From Cryptomeria japonica (lineage: Eukaryota > Streptophyta > Pinopsida > Cupressales > Cupressaceae): DNA of 64,000 nucleotides. Numbering within the stretch: position 1 is the first letter of the stretch; every line of letters starts with the position of its first letter. A model generated the notes under the pieces. That model saw only the letters and a program-made list of their open reading frames with translations. It had not been told where the DNA came from and did no database searches. The translations under genes and the position numbers were made by a program. The stretch lies in assembly GCF_030272615.1 (NCBI RefSeq), contig NC_081413.1, forward strand, positions 449,420,538 through 449,484,537, written 5' to 3'. This document shows positions 37,301 to 47,938 of the stretch, piece after piece.

Positions 37301-37630
37301 TTAGAACTTACCTCAGTTTTTGAATAGGAAATAGCAGTTTATGAGGAAAAGTTAGAGAAACTTGAGAAAGAGAAAGAAAGAATAAGGTTAAAGGCCTAGG
37401 AACTAGAAAGAAAACTTGGTCCAAGATTGGACAATCTTATTACTTAGCGGGTTGAGCTATCAAAGGCAACAATTCAAGGAGAATGGTCACCGGAGCAACA
37501 GATGCACTATCTGATCGACATGATCTAGTAGACATAGACCATTCTTTTTTACATTAACAAATTCATGCAGATCCTGAATCTAATTTTGGTGCACATCTTT
37601 CAAATTGTAACCAACCGGTTACAGGCTATG
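34315..37630 (+). pseudogene. NA2 ORF2: long protein of unknown function
   Basis: Starts MASSSFVPKFIANPTVV at 34315. After a frameshift near 34400 the N-terminal domain is open for 308 codons (34388-35314): LSKVHGEFMWLESVFKISKE, AIKAVTDLPSTGSRTDK, LTGATFDNKSLMVND, VRYISMILGYRVTHANRLN, ICEWLKDELIDNL and KKGTFHFDNLLVCLMLYFTK. A Lys-rich middle follows (KKLTPKKKQTKTLN, 35537-35902). Then come acidic repeats (36404-36664), a helical segment (36956-37327) and a coiled-coil end reaching about 37630. The order and many residues match NA1 ORF2, with the N-terminal domain best conserved. No known catalytic motif is visible. Confidence 0.65.
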
Positions 37631-37826
37631 AGGTAGCATTTTTGTATTCTTTGATTCTTTTTGACATCCTTTGCCATTGATGTCAAAGGGGGAATAGTAT
37701 GGAGAAAAATAAATGCACAGAGGAGATCACTTGCTCAGGGGGAGCACACTTCTTTTGGATTTCATTTTTGAATAACAGTTTTGGATTTTTCTCATGAATG
37801 TTGCCATCAATTCCAAAGGGGGAGAT

Positions 37827-38640
37827 TGTTGGCATTCTACACTCTAATGAGAATAGTTGATGTTATCATTCATAGCAACCAACCGGTAACAAGTTTCTAC
37901 ACATGCACCGACATCGTAGACATCATACAATGACATGCATCGACACCGGTAGGCACATTCACCGGCATCCAGATTACACCAGAAATGAAATACACCGGCA
38001 CTCAGGTCGACATGAGACAAAGTTTTTGTTTATGTGAATTATATTGTAAATGTAATTAATTATTTGTAAGCCAACTTGGTGTATTGTAAAGAATCATATA
38101 TGTATGAGATCTTACAGATCATTTTGTATAATGATAGGACATTTTTGTAATAGCATGGAATAGAAGAATATTATGTAAGACTGTGAAAGGTTTTTGGTTA
38201 AGGTATCTGACTCAGCTTAAACTAGTACTGAACCAAGCATTGCAAATGCTATTTAGAGGAGTACATTATCTTGGATTTAATTATCCATATTGTAGTCAGT
38301 GAGACTCTTTCATTGAGCAGTGCGCTCTAGGCTATTGGCCTTCCTGCATGTGAAGGCGCCTATTGTAAGTAATATTTATTCATATTGGCCAGTGAGTAAA
38401 TATTGTGGTTCACAAATCCCATTGAGGTTTTTCCCACACTAGGTTTCCTTGCCAAAATATTTTGTGTTGTGGTGTGCATTTATGCTTCCTCTGTTATTTC
38501 TCTTTACTACATTATTTCTTGTTTACCGGTACTTCCATTTGGGTTGCAAAGTTATAAATAAGTTTAAATATTACATTAATTGGTTAGACACTGATTCTCT
38601 CCCCCTCTCAATGTCTTTGGGACTGTCATTGCATCTAACA
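37827..38640 (+). repeat. 3' LTR of NA2
   Basis: 814 bp, TGTTGGCATTCTACAC...GCATCTAACA, directly after AAAGGGGGAGAT. It is followed by the AATAG duplication. Confidence 0.93.
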
Positions 38641-38871
38641 AATAGCATGCGCATTTTTAAGAGCATAATTAAGGAAATTATAGACAAATAGCATTTTAAA
38701 GTAAAATATAGAAAAATTATGTGCTAACATATTGCATTGTCTAAAAAGGACAATCTTAACAAGGATGCAATGGAAACTAGTTTTCAAACGGGTGATCGTG
38801 AACTTGCAGATGAATTGCTGGTGTATTTTGTGGAATGGGTATTTTGTGGAACAAGTTAGAGGTTGTCCAAG
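38641..38871 (+). repeat. Clathrin-exon array, part 2a (unit 6, interrupted)
   Basis: Resumes at the AATAG site with AGCATGCGCATTTTTAAGAG and continues through exon A (38763 on, [14 protein letters not shown]). It stops in the exon B part at GTTGTCCAAG, where the solo LTR is inserted. With 31980-32019 it rebuilds one unit around NA2. Confidence 0.88.
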
Positions 38872-40099
38872 TGTAAAGCAGAAAAATCAAACCCTAGTTG
38901 TTCTCCCCTCCTCAACTCCAAGGAGAGAGAAGGGAGGTCACTAGGGTTGATGGTTTTCACTTAGGAGAGACTTTACATTCAAAAGAGGGGTTGAAACCCA
39001 CAAGATCCAATCCCACTCAATGCAAGATTGGATTCTAAATGAGTTTCAAGGGTTGTGACATCAAGGATACCCTCTTTTGTAAAGAATGTAGATAGAACGA
39101 TTGAACTAGGAATGTATGTAGAAGCAAGAAAGATTCACTTATAAACAGAGATAGGGATATGGGATGAAGCTGCAGACCTGGAACTAGCAATAAAATGTCA
39201 AGACGGTGTTGTTCTGCCAATTTGAGCGAAATTTGACAGGATGATGGCACCCAGCATGCACACGGTCCTCCGAAAAATCCGCGAAACGAAGGTGGATCTA
39301 TTCGTCTCTGCACAAGGATTCCAGATCTTCAATTACAGTTGCGTACCTGCAACCTACACACAGAAAAGAGAGGACAATTGGGGGGTTATGGATTAGGGGT
39401 TTGCCTTTAGGTCAAACCCCAGTTTCGGAATTAACCAAGAAATGAGAATGCTGTAAATGTAAATGTTTGTAATGTAAACAAGTACTGATACCTTGTTGTA
39501 AGAATGTTTGTATTCTTACATGCGAAGGTGTAATGTATGTAGTATGTTGTATGTTGTATGTGATCTCCTCTTCAATGGTTGAATCCTTGTCTTGAATGCA
39601 ACACCTAGCCTTGAATGGAGACTTAGAATGCTCAATTGCTTGAAGGAATGCTTGAATGCTTGAATGTTTGAATGTTTGAATATCGCTTCCGCCTTTTTCA
39701 CACATATGTCCTCCTCCCTTTTTGAGAGGGGAAATGTAGTTTATATACTTGTCAATTAGGGCTGATAGACTGATTTTCCCAACCTTAGGCCGACCTAGAA
39801 ACAATATTTTCCAATTTGCAAATTTAAAGACCCGATGCCCAATAGAGACCGGGCCCAAAATAGGGCCAGGGACCAGGGCACTAGGTGCCATGGTCTTGAG
39901 GGACTAGGGCGCTGAGCGCCATGGTCCCACCTCCCGGGACAGCAGGGTGCAAGGAGGGATCAGGCCAAGGTGCAGAAAAATGCAGTTTTTGGTGTCACAA
40001 GCGGGTTTCGGGGTCTCCATTCAGGTTTAGCGTTGCGCCGCCATCGTGAAGACCCAAATGCAGTCAAAATTGCAAGTGTCACAATTTTATTTTGCTACA
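38872..40099 (-). mobile_element. Solo LTR of a gypsy-like element
   Basis: 1228 bp between perfect CCAAG duplications (38867-38871 and 40100-40104). On the minus strand it starts TGTAGCAAAATAAAATTGTG and ends ...CTGCTTTACA, so it has TG...CA termini and a short inverted repeat. A TATA box (AAGTATATAA, minus strand, 39741-39750) supports the orientation. No internal coding region or second LTR is present. Features inside are a run of 8-base repeats (TGCTTGAA variants, 39645-39680) and a duplicated GC-rich palindrome (39870-39930). ORFs in it (39035-39313, 39412-39891) have no recognisable product. Confidence 0.85.
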
Positions 40100-41098
40100 C
40101 CAAGAAAAGAAATCCAAGGAGAAAGAAGATAAAGATCTTGTTGCTCAATAGGTATGCACTTTTCTTATTTGAGCCTCAAGGAGCACTTGTTCTACTCTAC
40201 TGAGAGTTTTTAAAAATTCAAATAAATATGTGCCTATTTTGTTTACAAAATATAGCATTTAAAGAGCATAATGAAGGAAATTATAGAGAATCGCATGGAC
40301 ATTTTTAAGAGCATAATTAACGAAATTATAGACAATTAGCATTTTTAAGGAAATTATAGAAAAATTATGTGCTAACATATTGCACTGTCTAAAAATGATA
40401 ATCTTCACAAGGATGCAATGGATACTAGTTCTCAATTGGGTGATCGTGAACTTGTAGAGGAATTGCTAGTGTATTTTGTTGAACATGTATTTTGTGGAAC
40501 GAGTTCAAGATTGTCCAAGAAGAGAAATCCAAGGAGAAAGAAGAGAAAGATCTTGTTGCTCAGCAGGTATGGATTTTTCTTAATTGAGCCACAAGGAGCA
40601 CAGTTTGTTCTACTCTACTGACGGTTATTAAAAATTCAAATAAATATATGCCTAGTTTGTTTATAGAATATAGCATTTTTAGAGCATAATTTAGGAAATT
40701 ATAAAAAATAACATGCACATTTTTAAGAGTATAATTAAGGAAATTATAGAAAAATTATGTGCTAACATATTGCACTATCTAAAAAGGATAATCTTTACAA
40801 GGATGCAATAGAAACTAGTTCTCAATCGGGTGACTGTGAACTTGCAGAGGAATTGTTGGTGTATTTTGTGGAGTAGGTATTTTGTGGAATGAGTTAGTGG
40901 TTGTCCAAGAAAAGAAATCTAGGGAGAAAGAAGAGAAAGATCTTGTTGCTCAACATATATGCATTTTGCTTAGTTGAGCCTCAAGGAGCACTTGTTCTAC
41001 TCTACTGACAATTTTTAAAAACTTAAATAAATATGTGCCTATTTTGTTTACATAATATAACATTTAATGAACATAATTAAGGAAATTATAGAGAATAG
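40100..41098 (+). repeat. Clathrin-exon array, part 2b (end of unit 6, units 7-8, start of 9)
   Basis: Continues the exon B half after the solo LTR (AGAAATCCAAGGAGAAAGAA). Units 7 and 8 have exon A at 40411 and 40801; the spacing of 390 shows loss of one ~30-base AT-rich sub-repeat. The array stops at AATAG (41094-41098), where Tat2 is inserted. Confidence 0.9.
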
Positions 41099-41872
41099 TG
41101 TATATGGTGAAAATGGATAACAATAATAATGATATTGAAAGGCTAAATGAATTCAACTACAAAAACCCTAGCCTAACAACAACAAAGATCCACCATAACA
41201 TATGAAGATTACCTAAGACAATGCAAATCAAATGAAATCACAAAGATTATACCATCACATGTCCAATAGGGTTTGGATCTCCATTCTTCCTATGTCCATT
41301 GATCTTGCTTGATATATTTGCTCTCAGATTTTATGTGCACAAGATCTCAACAAAGAACGGAATGTGGTTACAAGTAGGATCACATATGCCAAGTAGTCAA
41401 TTGATCAAGTGGTTAGCCAGGGTTTGATAATGAAGGAAGCATCTCCTTATATAGAAGACACTATATGAAATGGAGGGATAAGATTGAGAGGTGTAAAAGG
41501 AGGTCGGCTATGATTAGAGGGTAGGTAAAAGAAATAATAAAATAATGAAAGGCGTAGGTAGTGTATGAATTAAGAGATGAATGGCATGTGTCATGGGTAG
41601 AAAAGGTTAATGAATTAATTAAATAAATAAAGATTTATTTAATTAATAGAAGAAGTGAGATCAATTAAATAAGTAAGATATTTATTTAATTTAGGAAAAA
41701 AGATAATTTAAATAAATAAATGTATTTATTTAAATGAGAAATAAGGCTAGAAGAGGATAAATGAATTAATTAAATAAATAAAGATTTATTTAATTAATAG
41801 AAGAATTAGGCTTAGATAATTAAATAAATAAAATATTTATTTAATTAGACTGGACAATTTTAGGTGTCTACA
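41099..41872 (-). repeat. 3' LTR of Tat2
   Basis: 774 bp. On the minus strand it is TGTAGACACCTAAAATTGTC...CACCATATACA, the same family as the Tat1 LTRs. TATA box on the minus strand at about 41446-41454. Confidence 0.93.
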
Positions 41873-42384
41873 TTTTGCCCCTCTTTGAGACAATGTGGCT
41901 TGTCGCGTTGTTTCAAAGAAGATAAGATGAACTGATACAGAGTTGCCCAAAGATGAAAATAATATGCCCCCTCGAGAGATTGGATGAAAATATCTAGAAA
42001 GATCATAGACAATCTCTCGATAAGAAAGACAGGATAGAATGGACTGACCGGATAAAGTGACAGAGTCATGGGATAATGAAGACTGACTCAGGAAACGAGG
42101 GCTAGGGCTAAGGTAGTCTATAAGATAGACCATGAGGGAAAATATATCCACATTGTCATCCACACATCCATGAGAGCAGAGTGAAAATAGAGCAGCAACA
42201 GTCAGCAACGATGGCTTTGATTCATAGATTCGATCGCGTTCGTCGATATCAGAGGCTAGCAAATGGAGGAGAGCCGGTAAGTACCGTAAAACCTCCTTGT
42301 ATTTTGTTGCATTTATTGTTGTCATTAATGCATGCTAGATAGGGTAATAAATGCACTCTAGGTTAAGGTCCAAAAAATGTCAAA

Positions 42385-42660
42385 AATGTCCAGGCGCGTC
42401 TGTGTTGGTGCCAGGTGCGTCTATGCTCGCTAGGCGTGTCTGTGTTTGTGCCAGGCGCGTCTGTGCAGGATGAAGCCACGTCTGTGTTGTGAAGGCGTGT
42501 CTATGCTAGGAAGGCACGTCTATGTCTTCCAGGCGTGTCTATGTAGAGCATAGGCACGTCTGTGTGTTTCAGGCACGTCTATGTAAAACAGGCGCTTTTA
42601 TGCAGTCTCTAAGCGCGTTTATGTCATGAAGGCACGTTTATGTCTTCAAGGTCAAATCGA
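42385..42660 (+). repeat. GCGCGTCTGTG minisatellite in the PMD intron
   Basis: About a dozen copies of AGGCGCGTCTGTGT and variants (AGGCACGTCTATGT), spaced mostly 18-25 bases. The reverse complement CACAGACGCG forms arrays at the other end of the element (54740-54930 and 56145-56450). Confidence 0.85.
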
Positions 42661-42839
42661 CAGTTCTGTGATGAACATACGCTGTTGATTGGATAAGCTG
42701 CTGAGAGGATACACTCAAGCAGGTCCTCTAAGGAAGACTAGAATTGCAAATAGGGCTAGGATTGACAATTCTGTGATAGAACATACGTTGCCAATTAGGA
42801 AACTACTCAAGAGGATTCACTCAAGCAGAGGCCCTAGGA

Positions 42840-43140
42840 TAGGATAGATCAAGACACTTTGTGATGAACAGTGAGCACCAAGATATAGTACTTTGTGATG
42901 AATAGGGAGTACTAAAATATGAGTAGCACTTTGTGATGAACAGGGAGTGCAAAACATGTAGTACTTTGTGATGAACAGGGAGTACCACTAGGATAGAAGC
43001 AACACTTTGTGATGAACAGTGAGTGTCACTAGGATAGAAGCAACACTTTGTGATGAACAGTGAGTGTCACTAGGATGGAGTGCCATATGCACTTAGATAA
43101 AAAAGTAGCATTTTGTGATAAACAGTGAATGCCACTATGA
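42840..43140 (+). repeat. CACTTTGTGATGAACAG minisatellite in the PMD intron
   Basis: Seven or eight copies of ACTTTGTGATGAACAG..GAGTG with linkers such as CACTAGGATAGAAGCAA. Unit length is about 37-46. The same unit occurs in the Tat1 intron (12560-12775). Confidence 0.88.
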
Positions 43141-44939
43141 CTGACATAATTAATTTGCTTGACTGTAGGAGTATTTGCCTATGTTGGAGTCACGGAAGAG
43201 ATTCCCATCGACTTAGAGGTTGCGACCTGAGTTGATGTTCGAGGATAGAGTAGCTATTAAGGCTATGGGTCTGAGACATATTCTGTATGTGCTTGAGTTC
43301 TGGGCAAACATGGGACTGTTGACTGCACTGGCGGAGAGGTGGCACTTCGAGACTTGCACGTTTCATTTGCTGATGGGTGAGATGACAGTCACCCTGGAGG
43401 ATGTATATAGGATTCTGCGGATACCGATTGATGGGGAGCTAATTCCCTATGATTAAGATGGAGACAGGGATGCCCTGAGATGAGTGTTCCGGGATCCAGG
43501 ACTGGAGATGAGGGCAGGGCATGTGGCATGGGATACCATGACACAGACAGGATTGGCACTATCGGTAGTGGTAGGAGGAACGATCAGTGGGTTCTTGTGT
43601 CTAGATAGGGCGACACGAGGGTTGGTTATGGGTTGGGGGAGCACATTGGAGACACTATTGACATAGCACACCAGATATGCCTAGGGACCATGTGTGCTAG
43701 TGCACCTATATTACGAGCTACATCAGTTTGTGTACCATGGATCAGTGGGATTGGGCTGCGGGGTCACATTGTTATAGGTGTGGGCCTATGAGCATCTACC
43801 GGTGATGCGATCGATACACTTTAGGGGTAGAGGTCATGGATGCAGTTTCATGCATTTGTATGATATGATCACCTCACAGCCACGGATTGGCAGGTTGGAG
43901 CACTGGCGGTGGGTTATATGGAGGTCAAACCTGGGATGCGAGTAGTGGGAGGATGATGTAGTAGAGCTACCCTACACCTTCCAGAGTAGGTATCTGATTG
44001 GGTGGATGCCCTATGTACTAGAGAGGCAGCTAGTTGACAGGGTGGGCAGGCAGTTTGGCAGGATCCAGCGGATGCCACAGGGTTCAGGCATGTATGCACG
44101 GACGATCAGGGATCAGGCACAGTCTGGGCCATTGCTATCATATGATCAAGCTATTACCCATCTAGTGGAGATGATGCCCCTACCCTGGGACATATGGCTA
44201 GAGATCAAGGATGCCGGCATGGATGCAGAGTACATAGCATATTGGGCTAAGCATCCATTCCCACGCCTGACAGATCCAGGAGAGCCACTAGATGGAGATG
44301 GTGGTGGGGATGGTGATGATGATGGAGATGATGGGAGTAGAGGCCAATAGAGGAGGAGGGGGGCGGTTGGAGAGAGGAGGGTGGTGCCGCGGAGGGAGGG
44401 TGGAGAGGACAAACAGGCTTGGGTGGTGAGGGGTCATGGTGGATTACCGCTATAGGTGCCAGCAGCACAGGGTCCCAGATAGGTGCAGGGATAGGGACAG
44501 GGATAGGTATAGGTACAACCACCAGTACAAACACAGGCATAGGGGTAGGCACCCATATAGGGGGAGCCACATGGGGCTGAGGCGGAGGAGGATGAGTTGA
44601 CTGAGCTATGGGAGATCTGCCAGGGACAGGCAGATGAGATCCAGGACTTGGAGAGGGAGAGGGATAGTCTCAGGAGGTGGCTCAGAGATACTAAGCGGGA
44701 GCGGGACCAGGCTATTTAGCACTACATAGAGGCTGAGACAGCACTAAGGGCTGGGAGGTAGGTAGCAGAGGACACAAAGGATGGATACGCCTATGTCTTA
44801 TGGGCATGGGAGGAGATAGACTACTGGCGGGATCTCTATTATGGTGCAGTGCTAGCTAATCAGCGGGCGAGGAACTTCCATAGACCATCGCGGACAACAA
44901 CAAATACGGGAGGGAGTCGGAGGTGATAGGCATCCTGCG

Positions 44940-46777
44940 GTGGGGTTATGGGTCCTCCACCACCACCAGAGAGAGGGGAAAAGAGGGATGATCCTGGGGC
45001 CAGTCCTTTGGGGGCTCAGATTCCGTTGAGGCCCGGCGGCTCTAAGGGGGGGAGTTCATCATAGCCATAGAGGGCTCCCTATGTATCAGTATTGTACCAT
45101 TTTGTATGATGATGTAGACACCTGTAGGTGATTGTAGCCATATGATTTTGACATAATTGTATCATGACACTTTATATATATATATGAGATGATTCATCTT
45201 TGCGGCAACTATATGCATGTCTACCTATGTGATGAGATGTTCTTATGTGATGCTTATGATATGGATGCAAATATGTACATAATGAAATGCAATATTTTTG
45301 TTCTTTTATGTTTTATATGTTATGCAAATGCAATTATGAATGTATGGAATGCAGATGAATATAATAATGCAAATGTAAATTTTCATGATGAAAATGTAAA
45401 ATGTGCTAATAGGTGTTGTGTGCAGGATGTGATGCAGTTGTGATATCTATATGTATGTATGAAATGCTAACATGTGGTAATGCAGGTGCAACTACATGAA
45501 ATGCAAATATTTTTGGTGTGTCATTATACTCAGTCATGTGATAGAAGGCTACGCGGACTCGAGAAGGATGATGGAAGTCAATCAAGAAAGGGGGATGGAT
45601 GATAGAAGATATGAAAGTGAAAGAGCTTCTTGTGCGTTATCATCATTGAGCTTTATTATGGCAAAATAGGTTATGACAATCGAGGCATATGTTCGACCCA
45701 GAAAGTCATTGTACCCATTTGCATGGAGATAAGACAATCACAAACAAGGAATGCCCCAGTTCATACTAGACCCACAGTGTCCTCATATCCTTGGACAAGT
45801 CATAGCATTACTAAGAGTCAATCCACAAATAGCAAAGAAAATAGGTGACGATACCCCATCCTCACCTTTCTAGTCAAAGACATCCTAGAGATAGAATCTC
45901 TAGTCAGAGACATCTTGGAAAAGCTAAAAGACATGTCACCAAAAGATAAAATCAGAAAAAAACCAAGACTCGACACCAACATCCACTGTAGTCCTCAAAT
46001 TTAGTGTCTCTTGTCACTTGTGTAAGTCGTATTTGATTGTGGTCACAATGTTTACTTTCACAGAAAGGATAGATAGCACTGAACCATATGTTGTCTGAGT
46101 CTATTGAAAGATTTGATTTGTTGAAGCCCATTGTTGCTGCTGTGTCTCATCTGAAACTGAATGAATCCATGAAACTGATACTTTATTGCGAAGAAGATGG
46201 AACTTTATTGCAGATCTGTGATGCAAATGCTACTTTATTGCGGATTGTGCATGGATAGATTGAAGGAAGTCGGAAGAAACTATACTCCTCGAAACATGTG
46301 ATGTTCTCAGTTCCACACCCATCACTAGATGTAGGATTTGCCTTAGCCATAGATAGGATCTAATTTATTATAAATATAAAGGGAGGTGAATTATGAATGG
46401 CAAACCAATCTTGGGTAGATCAATAACAAGCCATGATGGGAATGTGTAAGTTTATTATGAATGAATAGGTTGTGAGTGTGTGCAAAGTGAAGGATGAAAG
46501 TGAATCCTAAAGGAGGGAGGAGCAATGTCTCTACACATGGCGTCGGTGACCCGATTTTCACCATGGTACTTACCCAAGGTGCCACCGAAGTGGTTTTCAC
46601 TATTGGACAAAATTATTTCTCTTTACTTTTTTGATTTTTTTAAATTTTTTTTGTGTCACAAGGCGCCTGTTTGCAAGGTTTTCACCAAGTAACGATTTTT
46701 TTTGTTTTATAATTTTTTTTGTATTTTTGAATTTTTTTAATTTTTTTGTATTTTTTGAATTAGGATATTCTGAAGAG
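44940..46777 (-). other. 3' non-coding region of Tat2
   Basis: Lies between the end of the antisense gene and the integrase stop and is shared with Tat1 (about 10400-12100). It has a short AT run (TATATATATATATGAG, 45174-45189), words of the ATGCAAATG type (45240-45500) and a T-rich tract (46620-46760) that is the complement of the A-rich tract in Tat1. No gene was seen in it. Confidence 0.6.
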
Positions 46778-47895
46778 CTATGTGTAGAACCTGCGAAGGT
46801 GCATGCTGTTGATAGGATCCTCCAAAGGTTCACCTTCTGTAGTTGAGAGCTGATATGCACCAGATCCATATGCTACTGTAATGATGTAAGGACCAAGCCA
46901 ATTTGGTTCGAACTTGCCCTTCTTCTCTCTGTCTTGCTGATTTTTGGGGTTTTCTCTGAGAACCAAATCACCTACCTCAAATATGCGAGGCTTAACTCTA
47001 TGATTGTAGCTATGACTCATTCATTTTTGATAAGCCTTGAGATGATTAAAAGTAGTTTGTCTTCGTTCATCCAATAGTTCAAGTTCTTGTAAGCAAGAGA
47101 CCCTATAGTCTTCATCACTGATAATGTTTTGCAAAGAGACTCGTAAAGAGGGTAGCTCGACCTCAATAGGAAAGATGGCTTCAGCGTCGTAGACAAGTGA
47201 ATAGGGTGTATCTCTTGTAGGTGTGTGGACACTTGTGCGGTATGCCCAAAGCACAGGATTAAGTTGGATATGCCAATTACGGCCAGCGTCGTCGATTATC
47301 TTTTTTAGGATTTTAAGGATTGTCTTATTAGATGCCTCAGCTTTATCATTACCTTGGGGGTAATATGGTGTGGAGAAATGATGGGAGATATGGAAGTAGT
47401 CACAGAGTTCATGAACATCCTGATTTTTGAAGGGACGCCTGTTATCAGTGATAATGGAAACAAGAATACCATATTGGCAAATGATATAGTTGAGGATGAA
47501 CATAGCAATCTATTTTCCAGTGACTTGTGTAAGAGGCATGGCTTCAATCCATTTTGTGAAATACTTTGTGGTAGTGATAATGAATTTATGACCATTGGAA
47601 GAAGGAGGGTGAATCTTGCGTATGAGATTGAGTCCCCACTGACAAAAGGGCCAAGGAGACGCAATCGGTTGAAGTTCTTGAGCTGGCGCATGTATGAGGT
47701 CTCCATGAATTTGACATTGCTTACATTTCTTGACAAACTGATATGAGTCTTTTTCCATATTGGGCCAGTAATATCTAGTCCTGATGAGTTTCTTGGCTAA
47801 GGTAGGACCACTAGCATGTGGACCACATATCCCTTCATGTACTTCACGTAATGCAATCCAAGCTTCATCGCTTTCTAAACATCTAAGAAGAGTGC
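46778..47895 (-). pseudogene. Integrase of Tat2
   Basis: Inserts element DNA into the genome. The His/Cys zinc domain (about 47895-47690) reads HEGICGPHASGPTLAKKL and CKQCQIHGDL. The catalytic core follows: the usual Asp of the first motif is replaced (TTKYFTKWIEAMPL where DYFTKW is expected), the second motif keeps Asp (IITDNRRPFKNQD), and the third keeps Glu (YYPQGNDKAEASNKTI). The C-terminal tail ends GDLVLRENP...LRRFYT (47020-46778), matching Tat1. Three stops or frame breaks lie between the segments. The lost first Asp alone would abolish activity. Confidence 0.88.
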
Positions 47896-47938
47896 CATCT
47901 AGACCTCGCCGGTATAGGATATCAACTAAAATGACATA

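Larger units (their letters stand above)
32020..38640 (+). mobile_element. NA2: second non-autonomous LTR retrotransposon of the NA family
   Basis: A 6.6-kb plus-strand element with LTRs 32020-32838 (819 bp) and 37827-38640 (814 bp), flanked by AATAG (32015-32019 and 38641-38645). The PBS TGATATCAGAGC is at 32841 and a polypurine tract (CCAAAGGGGGAGAT) ends at 37826. Contents match NA1 in the same order: knuckle-bearing gag-like ORF, then the long unknown ORF2. There is again no protease, integrase, RT or RNase H. Its LTRs are related to those of NA1 (TGTTGGCAT... start, CCCCCCTC run before the end) but clearly divergent, so the two belong to related subfamilies. It is inserted in the clathrin-exon array. 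Confidence 0.92.
42211..44933 (+). pseudogene. Antisense plant-mobile-domain (PMD) gene in Tat2, spliced
   Basis: Runs opposite to Tat2. Exon 1 (42211-42276) reads MALIHRFDRVRRYQRLANGG and ends at a GTAAGT donor. The intron is 42277-43168. Exon 2 starts after CTGTAG in the same phase: EYLPMLESRKRFPST, stop, RLRPELMFEDRVAIKAMGLR. The PMD core is MGLLTALAERWHFET, CTFHLLMGEMTVTLEDVYRI and LRIPIDGELI. It continues through IGWMPYVLERQLVDRVGRQF and MMPLPWDIWLEIKDAG, an acidic Gly/Asp run, a charged coiled coil (ADEIQDLERERDSLRRWL) and YWRDLYYGAVLANQRARNF, ending TGA near 44933. About eight stops interrupt it, many being TAG where CAG is likely. PMD proteins are TE-linked or act in silencing; the role inside the element is unknown. 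Confidence 0.75.

Noticed and set aside
39412-39891. 159-codon ORF in the solo LTR
   Set aside because: No domain, in LTR sequence, and overlapped by other frames of equal length.
29800-41098. CRISPR-like regular repeats
   Set aside because: Units are about 400 bp, without short unique spacers, in a plant genome.
44146-44570. Pro/Ser-rich minus-strand ORFs
   Set aside because: Shadow of the Gly/Asp-rich and purine-rich part of the PMD gene on the other strand.
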